From contig JACUUX010000011.1 of assembly GCA_014859105.1 (NCBI GenBank), positions 1 to 57,985 of the forward strand: a stretch of 57,985 nucleotides of DNA. The letters are read 5' to 3'. Position 1 is the stretch's first letter, and each line of letters begins with the position of its first letter. The translations under genes were made by a program, and so were the position numbers. This stretch comes from Nitrospirota bacterium (GTDB taxonomy: Bacteria > Nitrospirota > Thermodesulfovibrionia > Thermodesulfovibrionales > SM23-35). Positions 42,250-50,246 of the stretch are shown in pieces. Below the pieces are notes generated by a model that was given only the letters and a program-made list of their open reading frames with translations, had not been told where the DNA came from and did no database searches.

Positions 42250-43089
42250 ATGGAATCTATGTTAGCATATGGCTTCATGCAGAGGGCCATACTGGCCGGG
42301 CTCTTTATTGGCCTCGCCTGTGCTGTCTTAGGTATCTTCCTGATTCTAAGACGAGATGCCATGATCGGACATGGGCTGGCCCATGTCACCTTTGGAGCGG
42401 TAGCACTCGGTCTTTTCCTGAAAGTATCGCCATTACTTGCGGCCTTGGCAGTTGCTGTACTCTGCGCTTTTGGTGTCGTGAAACTCAGAAAAAAGGCAGG
42501 TCTTTATGGTGATACCGCTATTGGCATATTCAGCAGCTTCGGAATGGCAACAGGGGTTGTCCTGGCCAGTCTTGCTGGAAGCTTTAATGTAGATCTTCTG
42601 AGTTACCTATTTGGTAACATCCTTGCCATTGAGATGGCGGAGGTCCTGCTTGCAATTATTTTAGCCATGGTGGTTCTTTTTGTCATTGTTCTCTTTTACC
42701 AGGAATTACTTTACATCACCTTTGACCCGGAATCTGCTAAAACCGCCGGCATCCATGTAACCCGCCTGGATAGTGTAATAGCTATACTTACAGCGGTAAC
42801 TGTAGTCTTAGGAATGAAGGTGGTAGGTTTGCTCTTAGTTGCAGCCTTACTGGTAATTCCTTCTGCCGCTGGACTGCAGGTTTCAGGGAGTTTCAGGCAG
42901 GCTGTGTGGCTCTCATCCACAATAGCCACATGTTCCATCATGACCGGGCTTTTTGTGGCATTTTACTGGGATTTGCCAGCCTCAGGGACGATTGTACTTT
43001 CATCTTTAGTAATATTTGTTATATTCTTTAGCGTTAGGGTAATGAGAAGAAGGAAAACATCGATTTTAAAAGGCTTTAATAATCAGTAG
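42250..43089 (+). CDS. znuB: Zinc/manganese ABC transporter permease
   Basis: The 279-residue permease has about eight transmembrane helices and the family motifs IGHGLAHVTFGAVALGLF near the start and VGLLLVAALLVIPSAAGLQ toward the end. It is the last gene of the fur-znuACB operon; a strong hairpin terminator lies 127 bases downstream. Confidence 0.94.
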   Translation: MESMLAYGFMQRAILAGLFIGLACAVLGIFLILRRDAMIGHGLAHVTFGAVALGLFLKVSPLLAALAVAVLCAFGVVKLRKKAGLYGDTAIGIFSSFGMATGVVLASLAGSFNVDLLSYLFGNILAIEMAEVLLAIILAMVVLFVIVLFYQELLYITFDPESAKTAGIHVTRLDSVIAILTAVTVVLGMKVVGLLLVAALLVIPSAAGLQVSGSFRQAVWLSSTIATCSIMTGLFVAFYWDLPASGTIVLSSLVIFVIFFSVRVMRRRKTSILKGFNNQ

Positions 43090-43215
43090 ACTATGTGTAA
43101 AGTATAAAGAAAAAACTATCTTTCATTTGAGCACAATCCTCTAAGAGGTTGGCGCCATTCAGTCATTAGCGAAAACCTTGACATTCATTTTGTCGTTGTG
43201 ATAGTCTGAAATCAG

Positions 43216-43276
43216 AAAAAAGGCCACGAAGGCTTGAATACGGCCAGCAGGCTGGAAAGCTTTCGCGGCCTTTTTT
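43216..43276. terminator. Bidirectional intrinsic terminator after znuB
   Basis: A long hairpin: AAAAAAGGCC (43216-43225) pairs with GGCCTTTTTT (43267-43276), and with one interruption the stem continues inward to about 20 pairs. A-run and T-run flank it on opposite sides, so it could stop transcripts from either direction. Confidence 0.85.
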
Positions 43277-43303
43277 ATTTGTTGCGGAAAGGGGGTTTTT
43301 ACA

Positions 43304-43482
43304 TTTTAACTCTTTTAATTCATAAATTTTGCAGATATTGGCAGATACAGTATTTTCGCTCATTCTCGACCTCAATAAATCGAGGTCTCCGAGGTAAATT
43401 CTTTCTTCGAAAGAATTTAAACCCACTTAAATACTGTATCTGCCAATTATTTTATGAATAATTTTATGAAATCTGGGTTAAG
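43304..43482. mobile_element. MITE-like element, copy 1 (inverted relative to copy 2)
   Basis: A core of 111 bp (43337-43447) is bounded by perfect 18-bp inverted repeats ATTGGCAGATACAGTATT / AATACTGTATCTGCCAAT. The interior has two further palindromes (CGACCTC..CGAGGTC and AAATTCTTTC..GAAAGAATTT). The reverse complement matches 53127-53290 along its length, including outer flanks that end TTAACCCAGAT. There is no reading frame, so it would need a transposase in trans. Confidence 0.85.
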
Positions 43483-43511
43483 TCAAATTTTTTAAAAAAG
43501 GAGAATTTCAC

Positions 43512-44630
43512 ATGAATTTTAAAAGTTTTTTATCACTGAAATTGTTTGCTTTCATGCTGCTTGTGACACCGGCTTTAGCCCCAGCATATGATGTAAGTGA
43601 AAAACTTTCGGTGGAAGGAACTTTGACAGGTGTTTTTCAATACGGTGATTTCGATATTGAAGGCGTGAAAAATGCCGGCAGGGGGACCGGAGTTTTAGAT
43701 CTTGGAATTAACTTTCATCCTACAGATATAGATGAGTTTCAAATAACAATCAGTTATGCAGCAGGAAACGGGTTGAATTATTTAGAGCCATTTTCTCTTG
43801 TGCCCTATGCAGATGACCTCGAGGATGATTTAAAGGATATAAATGGGAGAAACAGAGATTATCTGCTTGAAGCCTGGTATAAACACACATTTAAGTTTTC
43901 CAATGAAGGTTCACTTGTTATAACAGGAGGCATAATAGATGCCACAGCATATATAGATGACAATAAATTTGCAAACTGCGAATGCGATCAGTTCATGAAT
44001 GAGGTATTTGTCAATCACAGAAACGTAAACTTACCCTCCTATGACCTCGGTGGTGTCATAGAATTCGATATATCTGACATCTCCATCAGGGGCCTGGTAA
44101 TGAACACAAAATATGAGTCCGATAAAGATACTTTCAAAAACTATAATTATTATGCCCTGCAGATTGGTTATGCTGTTGATACCAGGCTGGGCAAGGGTAA
44201 TTACAGAGTTTATGGTTTTATGACAAATAAAAAGTTTCAATGCTGGGACGGAGAGGATGAGGATAGTCTTAAAGGTTTTGGAATCTCTGCAGATCAGGAA
44301 CTTGGCAAAATAATCGGTGTTTTTGCAAGGGCCGGATGGCAGAATGACAAGGCGATTATAGACCACGACAAACTTTATTCTGCAGGCGTCAATATAAATG
44401 GTCAGCTATGGGGAAGACAGGATGATGAAATAGGTGTTGCCTTTGCATATCTTGACGGTGCCTGTGAGGGAGACATCGATAATACAAGTGCTGTTGAGGC
44501 TTATGTCAAATTTAGACTTTCCGAGTACAACGATATAACTTTTGATATTCAACACGTTAAAGATAAAATGATGCTGACTAAAGACAGGAGTGGTTTTATT
44601 TATGGAGTCAGGGCTATTGCCTATTTTTAA
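43512..44630 (+). CDS. OprB-like outer membrane porin
   Basis: The 372-residue beta-barrel protein has a signal peptide (about residues 1-25, ending ALAPA), alternating amphipathic strands throughout and a C-terminal aromatic residue (YGVRAIAYF) recognised by the BAM complex. The strand pattern and the internal GGIIDATAYID motif resemble carbohydrate-selective OprB porins. Lying directly upstream of the cobalt/nickel genes, it may serve metal entry; that is inference. GGAG precedes the ATG by about 9 bases. The MITE ends 30 bases before the gene. Confidence 0.8.
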   Translation: MNFKSFLSLKLFAFMLLVTPALAPAYDVSEKLSVEGTLTGVFQYGDFDIEGVKNAGRGTGVLDLGINFHPTDIDEFQITISYAAGNGLNYLEPFSLVPYADDLEDDLKDINGRNRDYLLEAWYKHTFKFSNEGSLVITGGIIDATAYIDDNKFANCECDQFMNEVFVNHRNVNLPSYDLGGVIEFDISDISIRGLVMNTKYESDKDTFKNYNYYALQIGYAVDTRLGKGNYRVYGFMTNKKFQCWDGEDEDSLKGFGISADQELGKIIGVFARAGWQNDKAIIDHDKLYSAGVNINGQLWGRQDDEIGVAFAYLDGACEGDIDNTSAVEAYVKFRLSEYNDITFDIQHVKDKMMLTKDRSGFIYGVRAIAYF

Positions 44631-44653
44631 AGATGATATCTGGAAATATAGAA

Positions 44654-44671
44654 CTTAAATTGAGCGATTCT
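44654..44671. repeat. Solo end of the AAATTGAGCGATTC element
   Basis: CTTAAATTGAGCGATTCT matches the left terminal repeat of the element at 50050-50185. It lies immediately before the truncated DUF4198 gene. Confidence 0.7.
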
Positions 44672-44672
44672 T

Positions 44673-45161
44673 TTGACAAATCAAGGACAGCCGGGAGACC
44701 ATGTCTTCTTTGTTGAACCTGAACCATACTGGGAACCTGCGGAAGAATGTTTCATTATTCATTATACAAAGGTAATAGTAAATGCCTTCGGTCTCGAGGA
44801 GGGGTGGGATTCTGAACTCGGTCTAAAAACTGAAATAGTGCCACTTACAAGGCCTTACGGTCTATGGACAGGCAATGTATTCCGGGGAGTTGTTAAAGTC
44901 GACGGCAGGCCGGTTCCATTTGCAGAGGTGGAAGTCGAATACTATAATCAGGACGGAAAGGTGAAAGCACCTGCAGATCCCTATATTACACAGGTTATAA
45001 AAGCTGATGAAAAAGGGGTGTTTACATATGCAATGCCCAGAGCAGGATGGTGGGGGTTTGCGGCATTAAGTACCGCAGATTATAAATTGAAGCACGAGGG
45101 CAAGGAGTATCCTGTAGAAATCGGTGCGGTTCTCTGGGTCAGAACGAGGGATATGAAATAA
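44673..45161 (+). CDS. DUF4198 (NikK-like) protein, 5'-truncated
   Basis: The 162-residue product matches the C-terminal part of DUF4198 proteins that accompany nickel/cobalt ECF importers: [59 protein letters not shown] and AGWWGFAAL. Members normally start with a signal peptide and about 80-100 more residues. Here the frame is closed by a TGA at 44661, inside a repeat end, and there is no ribosome binding site. The TTG at 44673 is only the first possible start. It is probably a gene that lost its export signal, or a pseudogene. Confidence 0.75.
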   Translation: MTNQGQPGDHVFFVEPEPYWEPAEECFIIHYTKVIVNAFGLEEGWDSELGLKTEIVPLTRPYGLWTGNVFRGVVKVDGRPVPFAEVEVEYYNQDGKVKAPADPYITQVIKADEKGVFTYAMPRAGWWGFAALSTADYKLKHEGKEYPVEIGAVLWVRTRDMK

Positions 45162-45163
45162 TC

Positions 45164-45769
45164 ATGCATATATCAGAAGGTGTTCTGTCGGCACCTGTCC
45201 TTGTAACAGGTGCAGTGCTTTCAGCAGCAGGGGTATTCATAGGGTTGAAAAAAATGGATTATGAAAAAATACCCGAAGTTGCTGTTCTTACATCAGCTTT
45301 CTTCGTTGCCTCCCTTATACATGTACCCATAGGACCTTCAAGTACACACCTCGTCCTGAACGGCCTTCTTGGGATACTCTTAGGATGGATGGTTTTCCCC
45401 TCAATAATTGTTGCACTTTCCTTGCAGGCACTCCTTTTTCAATTCGGCGGATTTACTTCTTTAGGGGTAAATACTTTTATTATGGCAGCACCGGCCCTGA
45501 TAGCTTACTATATTTTCGCTTTCCCTGTAAGAAAGACGAATCATTTTTTATGCGCACTTGCAGGGTTTGGTGCCGGTGTGACAGGGATAGGGTTCGGGGC
45601 TTTATTCGCTGCAGCAGCACTTATCGGTACGGGAGAAGCTTTTCTTAATATAGCAAAGGTAATAGTTGTTGTGCATCTTCCCGTTATGTTAATAGAGGGC
45701 ATAATAACATCTTTTTGCGTCATTTTCTTGAAAAAGGTGAAACCAGAAATTCTGGAGGTGAATAGATGA
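45164..45769 (+). CDS. cbiM: Cobalt/nickel ECF transporter substrate-binding membrane protein
   Basis: The 201-residue CbiM/NikM protein has the N-terminal MHISEG, whose amino group and His2 coordinate the metal after Met removal, and the HVPIGPSSTHLVLNG segment with the further histidines. About six or seven transmembrane helices are visible. Whether cobalt or nickel is carried cannot be decided from sequence. It starts 2 bases after the DUF4198 gene. GGAG sites are not obvious, suggesting coupling. Confidence 0.93.
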   Translation: MHISEGVLSAPVLVTGAVLSAAGVFIGLKKMDYEKIPEVAVLTSAFFVASLIHVPIGPSSTHLVLNGLLGILLGWMVFPSIIVALSLQALLFQFGGFTSLGVNTFIMAAPALIAYYIFAFPVRKTNHFLCALAGFGAGVTGIGFGALFAAAALIGTGEAFLNIAKVIVVVHLPVMLIEGIITSFCVIFLKKVKPEILEVNR

Positions 45770-45774
45770 ATCAA

Positions 45775-45886
45775 GGATTCAGGATTCAATATACAGGATG
45801 AAGAAAGAGAAATATCGTGCATCATGCATCTTATATCTTGTAGCGTATTTACTGTTTACTGTTTACTCCTTTATACGTGAACTCCA
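45775..45886. repeat. Sixteen-unit degenerate heptanucleotide array
   Basis: Consecutive 7-base units from GGATTCA, GGATTCA, ATATACA, GGATGAA through GTGCATC, ATGCATC, TTATATC to GTATTTA, CTGTTTA, CTGTTTA, CTCCTTT. A 33-codon frame (45798-45899) with a hydrophobic centre can be read across it but is made of these units. It occupies the place of a small transporter subunit (CbiN or NikL). Confidence 0.85.
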
Positions 45887-45923
45887 ATCAAAAAAATAAT
45901 TGACAACTATAGGAGCCTGATTC

Positions 45924-46676
45924 GTGCACCTTGAAGAATTTGCTGAAGGCAATTCCTTTTTTCACAGACTCGACCCCCGGGTTAAGTTTATAACCATAAT
46001 CCCTTATATATTTGTTATTGCTTTCATGAAAGGCTTGAACGGTCCGGTATTATCATTAATTATTTCTCTTGTAATGATAGCATTTACAGGCATCAGTATA
46101 AAAAAACTTTTGAGCAGACTGGTTGTTGTAAATGCCTTTGTACTATTACTATGGATCTTTCTTCCCTTCAGCTATTCAGGAACTGAAGTCTTTCAGATAG
46201 GTCATTTGAAAGCCACACGCGAAGGTTTTCTTCAGGTACTTTCCATCACGTTAAAAACCAATGCCATAGTGATTGCCACAATAGCTATTCTTGGCACATC
46301 AGAGGTCTTTTCCCTTGCCCATGCACTTGTCCACCTCAAGGTGCCTGATAAGCTTGTATATCTGTTTTTCTTTTTTTACAGATATATAAGTGTTTTACAT
46401 GAGGAATATATAAGACTAAAAAGAACAATGACTATCAGGGCATTTAAGGCAAGGACGAGTATTCACACATATAAGACCTATGCGTATCTTATAGGGATGC
46501 TTATTGTCAGGAGTTATGACCGCTCACAGCGGATTTACAAGGCAATGCTGTGCAGAGGGTTTAAAGGTAAATTTCCCATAATAAGCCATTTCCACCTTAC
46601 GATAGCAGATTTATGTTTTGGCTTTCTGATGACCCTGATAACAGTTTTAATAGCAATCATCTCAAAAAACGGGTAG
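45924..46676 (+). CDS. cbiQ: Cobalt/nickel ECF transporter T component
   Basis: The 250-residue transmembrane coupling protein has HRLDPRVKFI near the start, about five to six helices, and the two cytoplasmic coupling motifs (RAFKARTS and RGFKGKF, the family's ARG-type sequences) that contact the ATPase. The GTG start has AGGAG 8 bases upstream. Confidence 0.93.
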   Translation: MHLEEFAEGNSFFHRLDPRVKFITIIPYIFVIAFMKGLNGPVLSLIISLVMIAFTGISIKKLLSRLVVVNAFVLLLWIFLPFSYSGTEVFQIGHLKATREGFLQVLSITLKTNAIVIATIAILGTSEVFSLAHALVHLKVPDKLVYLFFFFYRYISVLHEEYIRLKRTMTIRAFKARTSIHTYKTYAYLIGMLIVRSYDRSQRIYKAMLCRGFKGKFPIISHFHLTIADLCFGFLMTLITVLIAIISKNG

Positions 46677-46685
46677 TCAAAAAAG

Positions 46686-47330
46686 TTGATAAACATAAAA
46701 AATATGAGTTTTGGTTACGCAAATGGAAGGAAGATATTTAATAATTTAAATTTTTCTATGGAAAAAGGAGACAGGATAGGACTTATAGGTCCTAACGGTG
46801 CCGGGAAGACCACCCTTCTGCATTTGATCATGGGGCTTTTAAAGCCGGATTCGGGAGAAATTGAAATATTCGGAAAGGTCAGAAAGGAAGACCGTGACTT
46901 CACAGAAGTAAGGCAGAGAATAGGGCTACTGTTTCAGGATTCGGATGACCAGCTTTTCTGTCCTACAGTTGAAGAGGATATTGCCTTTGGGCCTCTGAAT
47001 CTCGGCAAAACTCATGAAGATGCAAGAATTATTGTAAGAGAGACTTGTGAGAAACTGGGACTGAATGGATATGAAAAAAAGATTACTAACCGGCTTTCAG
47101 AAGGGGAAAAAAGACTTGTCGCACTTGCCACTGTAGTGGCGATGCACCCTGAATGTTATCTGCTTGATGAGCCTGCAACTGGACTCGATGAAAAAACCAC
47201 ACAGAGACTTTTAAATTATCTCAGAGAAAATACACATACATATATCATTATCACTCATGACTTAGGTTTTTTAAAAAATGTAGCAGAGAAAATGTACGTG
47301 CTGAGTGATAGTTTTATAAAAGAACTCTGA
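46686..47330 (+). CDS. cbiO: Cobalt/nickel ECF transporter ATPase
   Basis: The 214-residue ABC ATPase has Walker A GPNGAGKTT, a Q-loop LLFQDSDDQLFCPTVEEDIAFGP typical of ECF ATPases, Walker B CYLLDEPATGLD and the switch histidine ITHD. The signature reads LSEGEKRLVA rather than LSGGQ, a variant common among CbiO proteins. It is shorter than the usual 250-280 residues because the C-terminal extension is absent. The start is TTG at 46686; the ATG at 46704 would cut into the first strand. Confidence 0.93.
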   Translation: MINIKNMSFGYANGRKIFNNLNFSMEKGDRIGLIGPNGAGKTTLLHLIMGLLKPDSGEIEIFGKVRKEDRDFTEVRQRIGLLFQDSDDQLFCPTVEEDIAFGPLNLGKTHEDARIIVRETCEKLGLNGYEKKITNRLSEGEKRLVALATVVAMHPECYLLDEPATGLDEKTTQRLLNYLRENTHTYIIITHDLGFLKNVAEKMYVLSDSFIKEL

Positions 47331-47377
47331 GCAGAAATCATCATCTGTATCAATTAAACTATAAGAATGAATAAAAG

Positions 47378-47989
47378 TCAAAAAGGAAGCTCAAGAGTCA
47401 TTACCCTGAAAAAACTTTTTCTGTGAATCGGACATGGGCCGTAGAGACGTAACATCTCCAGATGTTCTCTGGTGGAATAACCCTTATGTTTGTCAAAATT
47501 ATAATCAGGATAATGGAGGTGATAATCTAGCATGATCCTATCCCTTACAACCTTGGCAATTATTGATGCAGCAGCAACTGAAGCACTTTTACTTTCTCCT
47601 TTAACCGGTGAGAGTTGTTTTATGGGAACCGCAGGAAGGCATAGAGCATCAATGATAAGGATGTCTGGAGGGTTGGAAAGGTTTGCTACAGCGAGTTGCA
47701 TCGCTATTTTTGTAGCCCTGAGGATATTTAACCTGTCAATATCTTCAGGCCCGACAATGCCTATTCCGATATCCAAAGAGGAAGGCTGAATCTGATTGTA
47801 TAAATTTTCTCTTTCTTTCGCGGAAACTTTTTTCGAGTCTTTGAGCCCGGAAATTTTAACACCTTTTTTCAATACAACTGCCGCTGCAACAACAGGACCT
47901 GCAAGGGGACCTCTTCCTGCCTCATCAATACCCGCAATCCTTGAAAAACCTTTTTCCCTGAGATCTTCATCGTATTGATAGATATCCAT
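47378..47989 (-). CDS. rnhB: Ribonuclease HII
   Basis: Removes ribonucleotides from DNA. The 203-residue protein has the catalytic D-E pair in GIDEAGRGPLAGPVVAAAV, the aspartate in ILIIDAL and KVVRDRIMLDYH followed by YSTREHLEML. It is the last gene of the rpsP-khpA-trmD-rplS-rnhB operon and convergent with cbiO. Confidence 0.95.
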   Translation of the reverse strand: MDIYQYDEDLREKGFSRIAGIDEAGRGPLAGPVVAAAVVLKKGVKISGLKDSKKVSAKERENLYNQIQPSSLDIGIGIVGPEDIDRLNILRATKIAMQLAVANLSNPPDILIIDALCLPAVPIKQLSPVKGESKSASVAAASIIAKVVRDRIMLDYHLHYPDYNFDKHKGYSTREHLEMLRLYGPCPIHRKSFFRVMTLELPF

Positions 47990-48020
47990 TGTGATACCAT
48001 AAAAATATTACTGCGAACTT

Positions 48021-48383
48021 TCAGACTTTTTTTTCTAACGGTACTCTTTCTTTCTCCTTGATCTTTGCAGCCTTACCTTTTTTACCTCTCAGATAATATA
48101 ACTTGGCTCTCCTAACTTTTCCCTTTTTCAGAACTTCTATTTTATCGACGGCAGGAGAATAGAGAGGGAAAATTCTTTCCACACCAACACCAAATGATAT
48201 CTTCCTCACGGTAAACGTTTCTCTTGTATTGCTTCCGCGCCTTGAAATTACAACACCGTCAAAAGGCTGGATCCTTTCCTTATCAGCTTCGACTACCTTT
48301 ACTAATACCCTTACAGTATCACCCACATTAAAATTTTCCATATCTCTTTTAAAACCTTCTTCAACAGCTCTTATCAGGTTCAT
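48021..48383 (-). CDS. rplS: 50S ribosomal protein bL19
   Basis: The 120-residue protein sits at the 30S-50S interface. [29 protein letters not shown] (in pieces), [15 protein letters not shown] and the basic [16 protein letters not shown] tail are the family signature. The start overlaps the trmD stop (ATGA). Confidence 0.97.
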   Translation of the reverse strand: MNLIRAVEEGFKRDMENFNVGDTVRVLVKVVEADKERIQPFDGVVISRRGSNTRETFTVRKISFGVGVERIFPLYSPAVDKIEVLKKGKVRRAKLYYLRGKKGKAAKIKEKERVPLEKKV

Positions 48384-49117
48384 TGTGATTCCTCCCTTAT
48401 TTCGTCGATTAATTTGCAGTCTTCATCAGTCAGTCTGATTTTTTTAAGCAACTCAGGCCTTCTTTTTAATGTCCGGCGAATCGCTTCTTTTCTTCTCCAT
48501 CGCTGTATTTCCTTATGATTTCCGGAGATCAACATCTCCGGTACTGCCATATCCCTGAATACGGAAGGCCTTGTATAATGGGGAAAATCAAGTATCCCCC
48601 ATGAAAAAGATTCAATCTCTGCAGAATGTTCATCGCCGAGTACATCCGGTATTAGTCTTGTAACAGCGTCTATTATAACCAAAGCCGGCAATTCTCCGCC
48701 AGTAAGGACATAGTCTCCTATCGATACTTCATCGTCTGCCAGACCTATTTTTACACGTTCGTCGATAGCTTCATACCTGCCACACAAGAAAAATATCCGT
48801 CTTTTTTCTCTGGATAGTTCCGCCGCTATTTCCTGGTCAAATTTCTTTCCCGCCGGACTTAGCATGAGAATCCTTCTTTCTGTTCTGTCAGGACAGATAG
48901 TTTCAACAGCGTCAAAAAAAGGTTCCGGTTTCATCACCATACCGGAACCTCCTCCGTATGGATAATCATCAACTGTTCTATGCCTGTCTTTTGTATAATC
49001 ACGCAAATTATGGACTTTTATTTTTATAAGTTCCTTCTGTAATGCCCTTTTAATTATACCTTCATTTAAATATGCATAAAAAATTCCGGGAAATATTGTA
49101 ATTATGTCGAAAATCAT
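48380..49117 (-). CDS. trmD: tRNA (guanine-37-N1)-methyltransferase
   Basis: The 245-residue SPOUT methyltransferase has [29 protein letters not shown] and the trefoil-knot SAM site [19 protein letters not shown]. It lies between khpA and rplS as in most bacteria, but rimM, usually just upstream, is missing. Confidence 0.97.
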   Translation of the reverse strand: MIFDIITIFPGIFYAYLNEGIIKRALQKELIKIKVHNLRDYTKDRHRTVDDYPYGGGSGMVMKPEPFFDAVETICPDRTERRILMLSPAGKKFDQEIAAELSREKRRIFFLCGRYEAIDERVKIGLADDEVSIGDYVLTGGELPALVIIDAVTRLIPDVLGDEHSAEIESFSWGILDFPHYTRPSVFRDMAVPEMLISGNHKEIQRWRRKEAIRRTLKRRPELLKKIRLTDEDCKLIDEIREESQ

Positions 49118-49283
49118 TTTTGGTTTTATTGTCTGAACCTGTTCAGCCGGTCAGACAGCCTTCAATAATCTACACCCCCCACAGGGACGAGTGTATTTCC
49201 ATAACTGGGACTGTAATATAATGAACAGCGCCGAAGCAGAGCTTCGAGGAATTCTTTTTAGAGTTAATTTAAATTGACAGTTT

Positions 49284-49332
49284 AAAAGATAAAGGGTAAA
49301 AGGAAGATTACATGCCTCCTGCCTTCTACCCA
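49284..49332. repeat. Heptanucleotide-like tract where rimM would be expected
   Basis: Units AAAAGAT, AAAGGGT, AAAAGGA, AGATTAC, ATGCCTC, CTGCCTT, CTACCCA with weak inverted symmetry (GGGTAAAAGGAAG / CTTCTACCC). The 293-bp gap 49118-49410 holds no RimM-like frame. Confidence 0.6.
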
Positions 49333-49410
49333 TCGTGTTATTATTTACAATTCACATAGAGATGTAAAAATTGATTAATTAGTACATCCCGTTAAGGAGC
49401 ACAATAATAA

Positions 49411-49644
49411 TTATTCGAGTATTTCAAGTACACAGCGTTTGCCTATTTTTGTACCTGAAGCACTGAGTATTGTCCTCATTGCCCGTGCAGTTTTGCCCTG
49501 TTTCCCTATAACTTTTCCGAGATCACTCGGTGCTACCCTGAGTTCAAAAACAGTGGTTTTTTCGCCGTCAACCTCTGAAACAACAACCTCTTCAGGCCTG
49601 TCTACCAGAGCCTTAGCCATCTTTTCTACTAACTCTTTCATCAT
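49411..49644 (-). CDS. khpA: KH-domain RNA-binding protein KhpA
   Basis: The 77-residue single KH domain has the [21 protein letters not shown]-binding loop. In other bacteria KhpA works with KhpB/Jag on small RNAs and cell-wall regulation. It lies 29 bases after rpsP and precedes the rimM-less gap. Confidence 0.94.
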   Translation of the reverse strand: MMKELVEKMAKALVDRPEEVVVSEVDGEKTTVFELRVAPSDLGKVIGKQGKTARAMRTILSASGTKIGKRCVLEILE

Positions 49645-49673
49645 ATTCCACCTCCATACGAGTTTTGGGCTAT

Positions 49674-49910
49674 CTATAAGCCAGCCCTTTGCATAAGCTT
49701 TTTAACTATATCAGTAGGTTGTGCTCCTTTCTGCAACCAGATTTTTGCCTTATCCAGATTGAGCTTTATCTCGGAAGGATCTTTCAAGGGATCATATGTT
49801 CCGAGAATCTCTATAAAGGTTCCGCCCCTTCTTGTCCTGGAATCAGCTACTACTATTCTGTAAAAAGGTCGCTTATGTGCTCCCAATCTTGTAAGCCTTA
49901 TTTTGACCAA
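49674..49910 (-). CDS. rpsP: 30S ribosomal protein bS16
   Basis: The 78-residue protein begins [20 protein letters not shown] and contains [18 protein letters not shown]. It is the first gene of the operon, with AAGGAGG upstream of the ATG. Confidence 0.97.
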   Translation of the reverse strand: MVKIRLTRLGAHKRPFYRIVVADSRTRRGGTFIEILGTYDPLKDPSEIKLNLDKAKIWLQKGAQPTDIVKKLMQRAGL

Positions 49911-49966
49911 TACATCACCTCCTTAAAGAGTCTACAATTTTAATATATCTCCGAATATAAAGTAAA

Positions 49967-50025
49967 CCCCGTTAGAAAGTCTTCGACTTTCCAGCGGGAA
50001 GCTCACACGGGGCTTTCTAACGGGG
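49967..50025. repeat. CCCCGTTAGAAAG repeat, extended copy
   Basis: Outer arms CCCCGTTAGAAAG (49967-49979) and CTTTCTAACGGGG (50013-50025) are identical to those at 6818-6850. A second partial arm (GACTTTCCAGCGGG) lies inside, as if a copy had been partly duplicated. Confidence 0.8.
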
Positions 50026-50049
50026 CAAATAGTACGAATTGCTTTTATT

Positions 50050-50185
50050 TAAATTGAGCGATTCTTCTTTAAAAATATCCGTTCTGACAGGCGAGACGCC
50101 TGTCCTACTGAAATTAACCTATCACCTAACCCGTAGGACAGACGTCCCGGCTGTCCTGAATTTAAATAAAGAATCGCCCAATTTA
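50050..50185. mobile_element. MITE-like element with AAATTGAGCGATTCTT ends
   Basis: The 17-bp terminal inverted repeats (50050-50066 and 50169-50185) match at 16 positions. The 136-bp interior contains a GACAGGCG..CGCCTGTC palindrome and a second GTAGGACAG motif. One solo end occurs at 44654-44671. There is no reading frame. Confidence 0.75.
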
Positions 50186-50207
50186 GCTTTCATTTAGTTC
50201 AGTCTGT

Positions 50208-50237
50208 TTGATTTTTCGATATATTTTTCGTTATTAT
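50208..50237 (+). promoter_or_regulatory. Promoter directly in front of argD
   Basis: TTGATT (50208-50213), 18 bases, TATTAT (50232-50237). The -10 ends 9 bases before the argD ATG. Confidence 0.5.
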
Positions 50238-50246
50238 CACTCACAA

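Noticed and set aside
43304-43482. Insertion sequence with transposase
   Set aside because: No reading frame of useful length lies between the terminal repeats, so it is a non-autonomous element at most.
49151-49333. A 60-codon minus-strand frame between khpA and trmD as a possible rimM remnant
   Set aside because: The translation has no RimM motif and part of it is a heptamer-like repeat.
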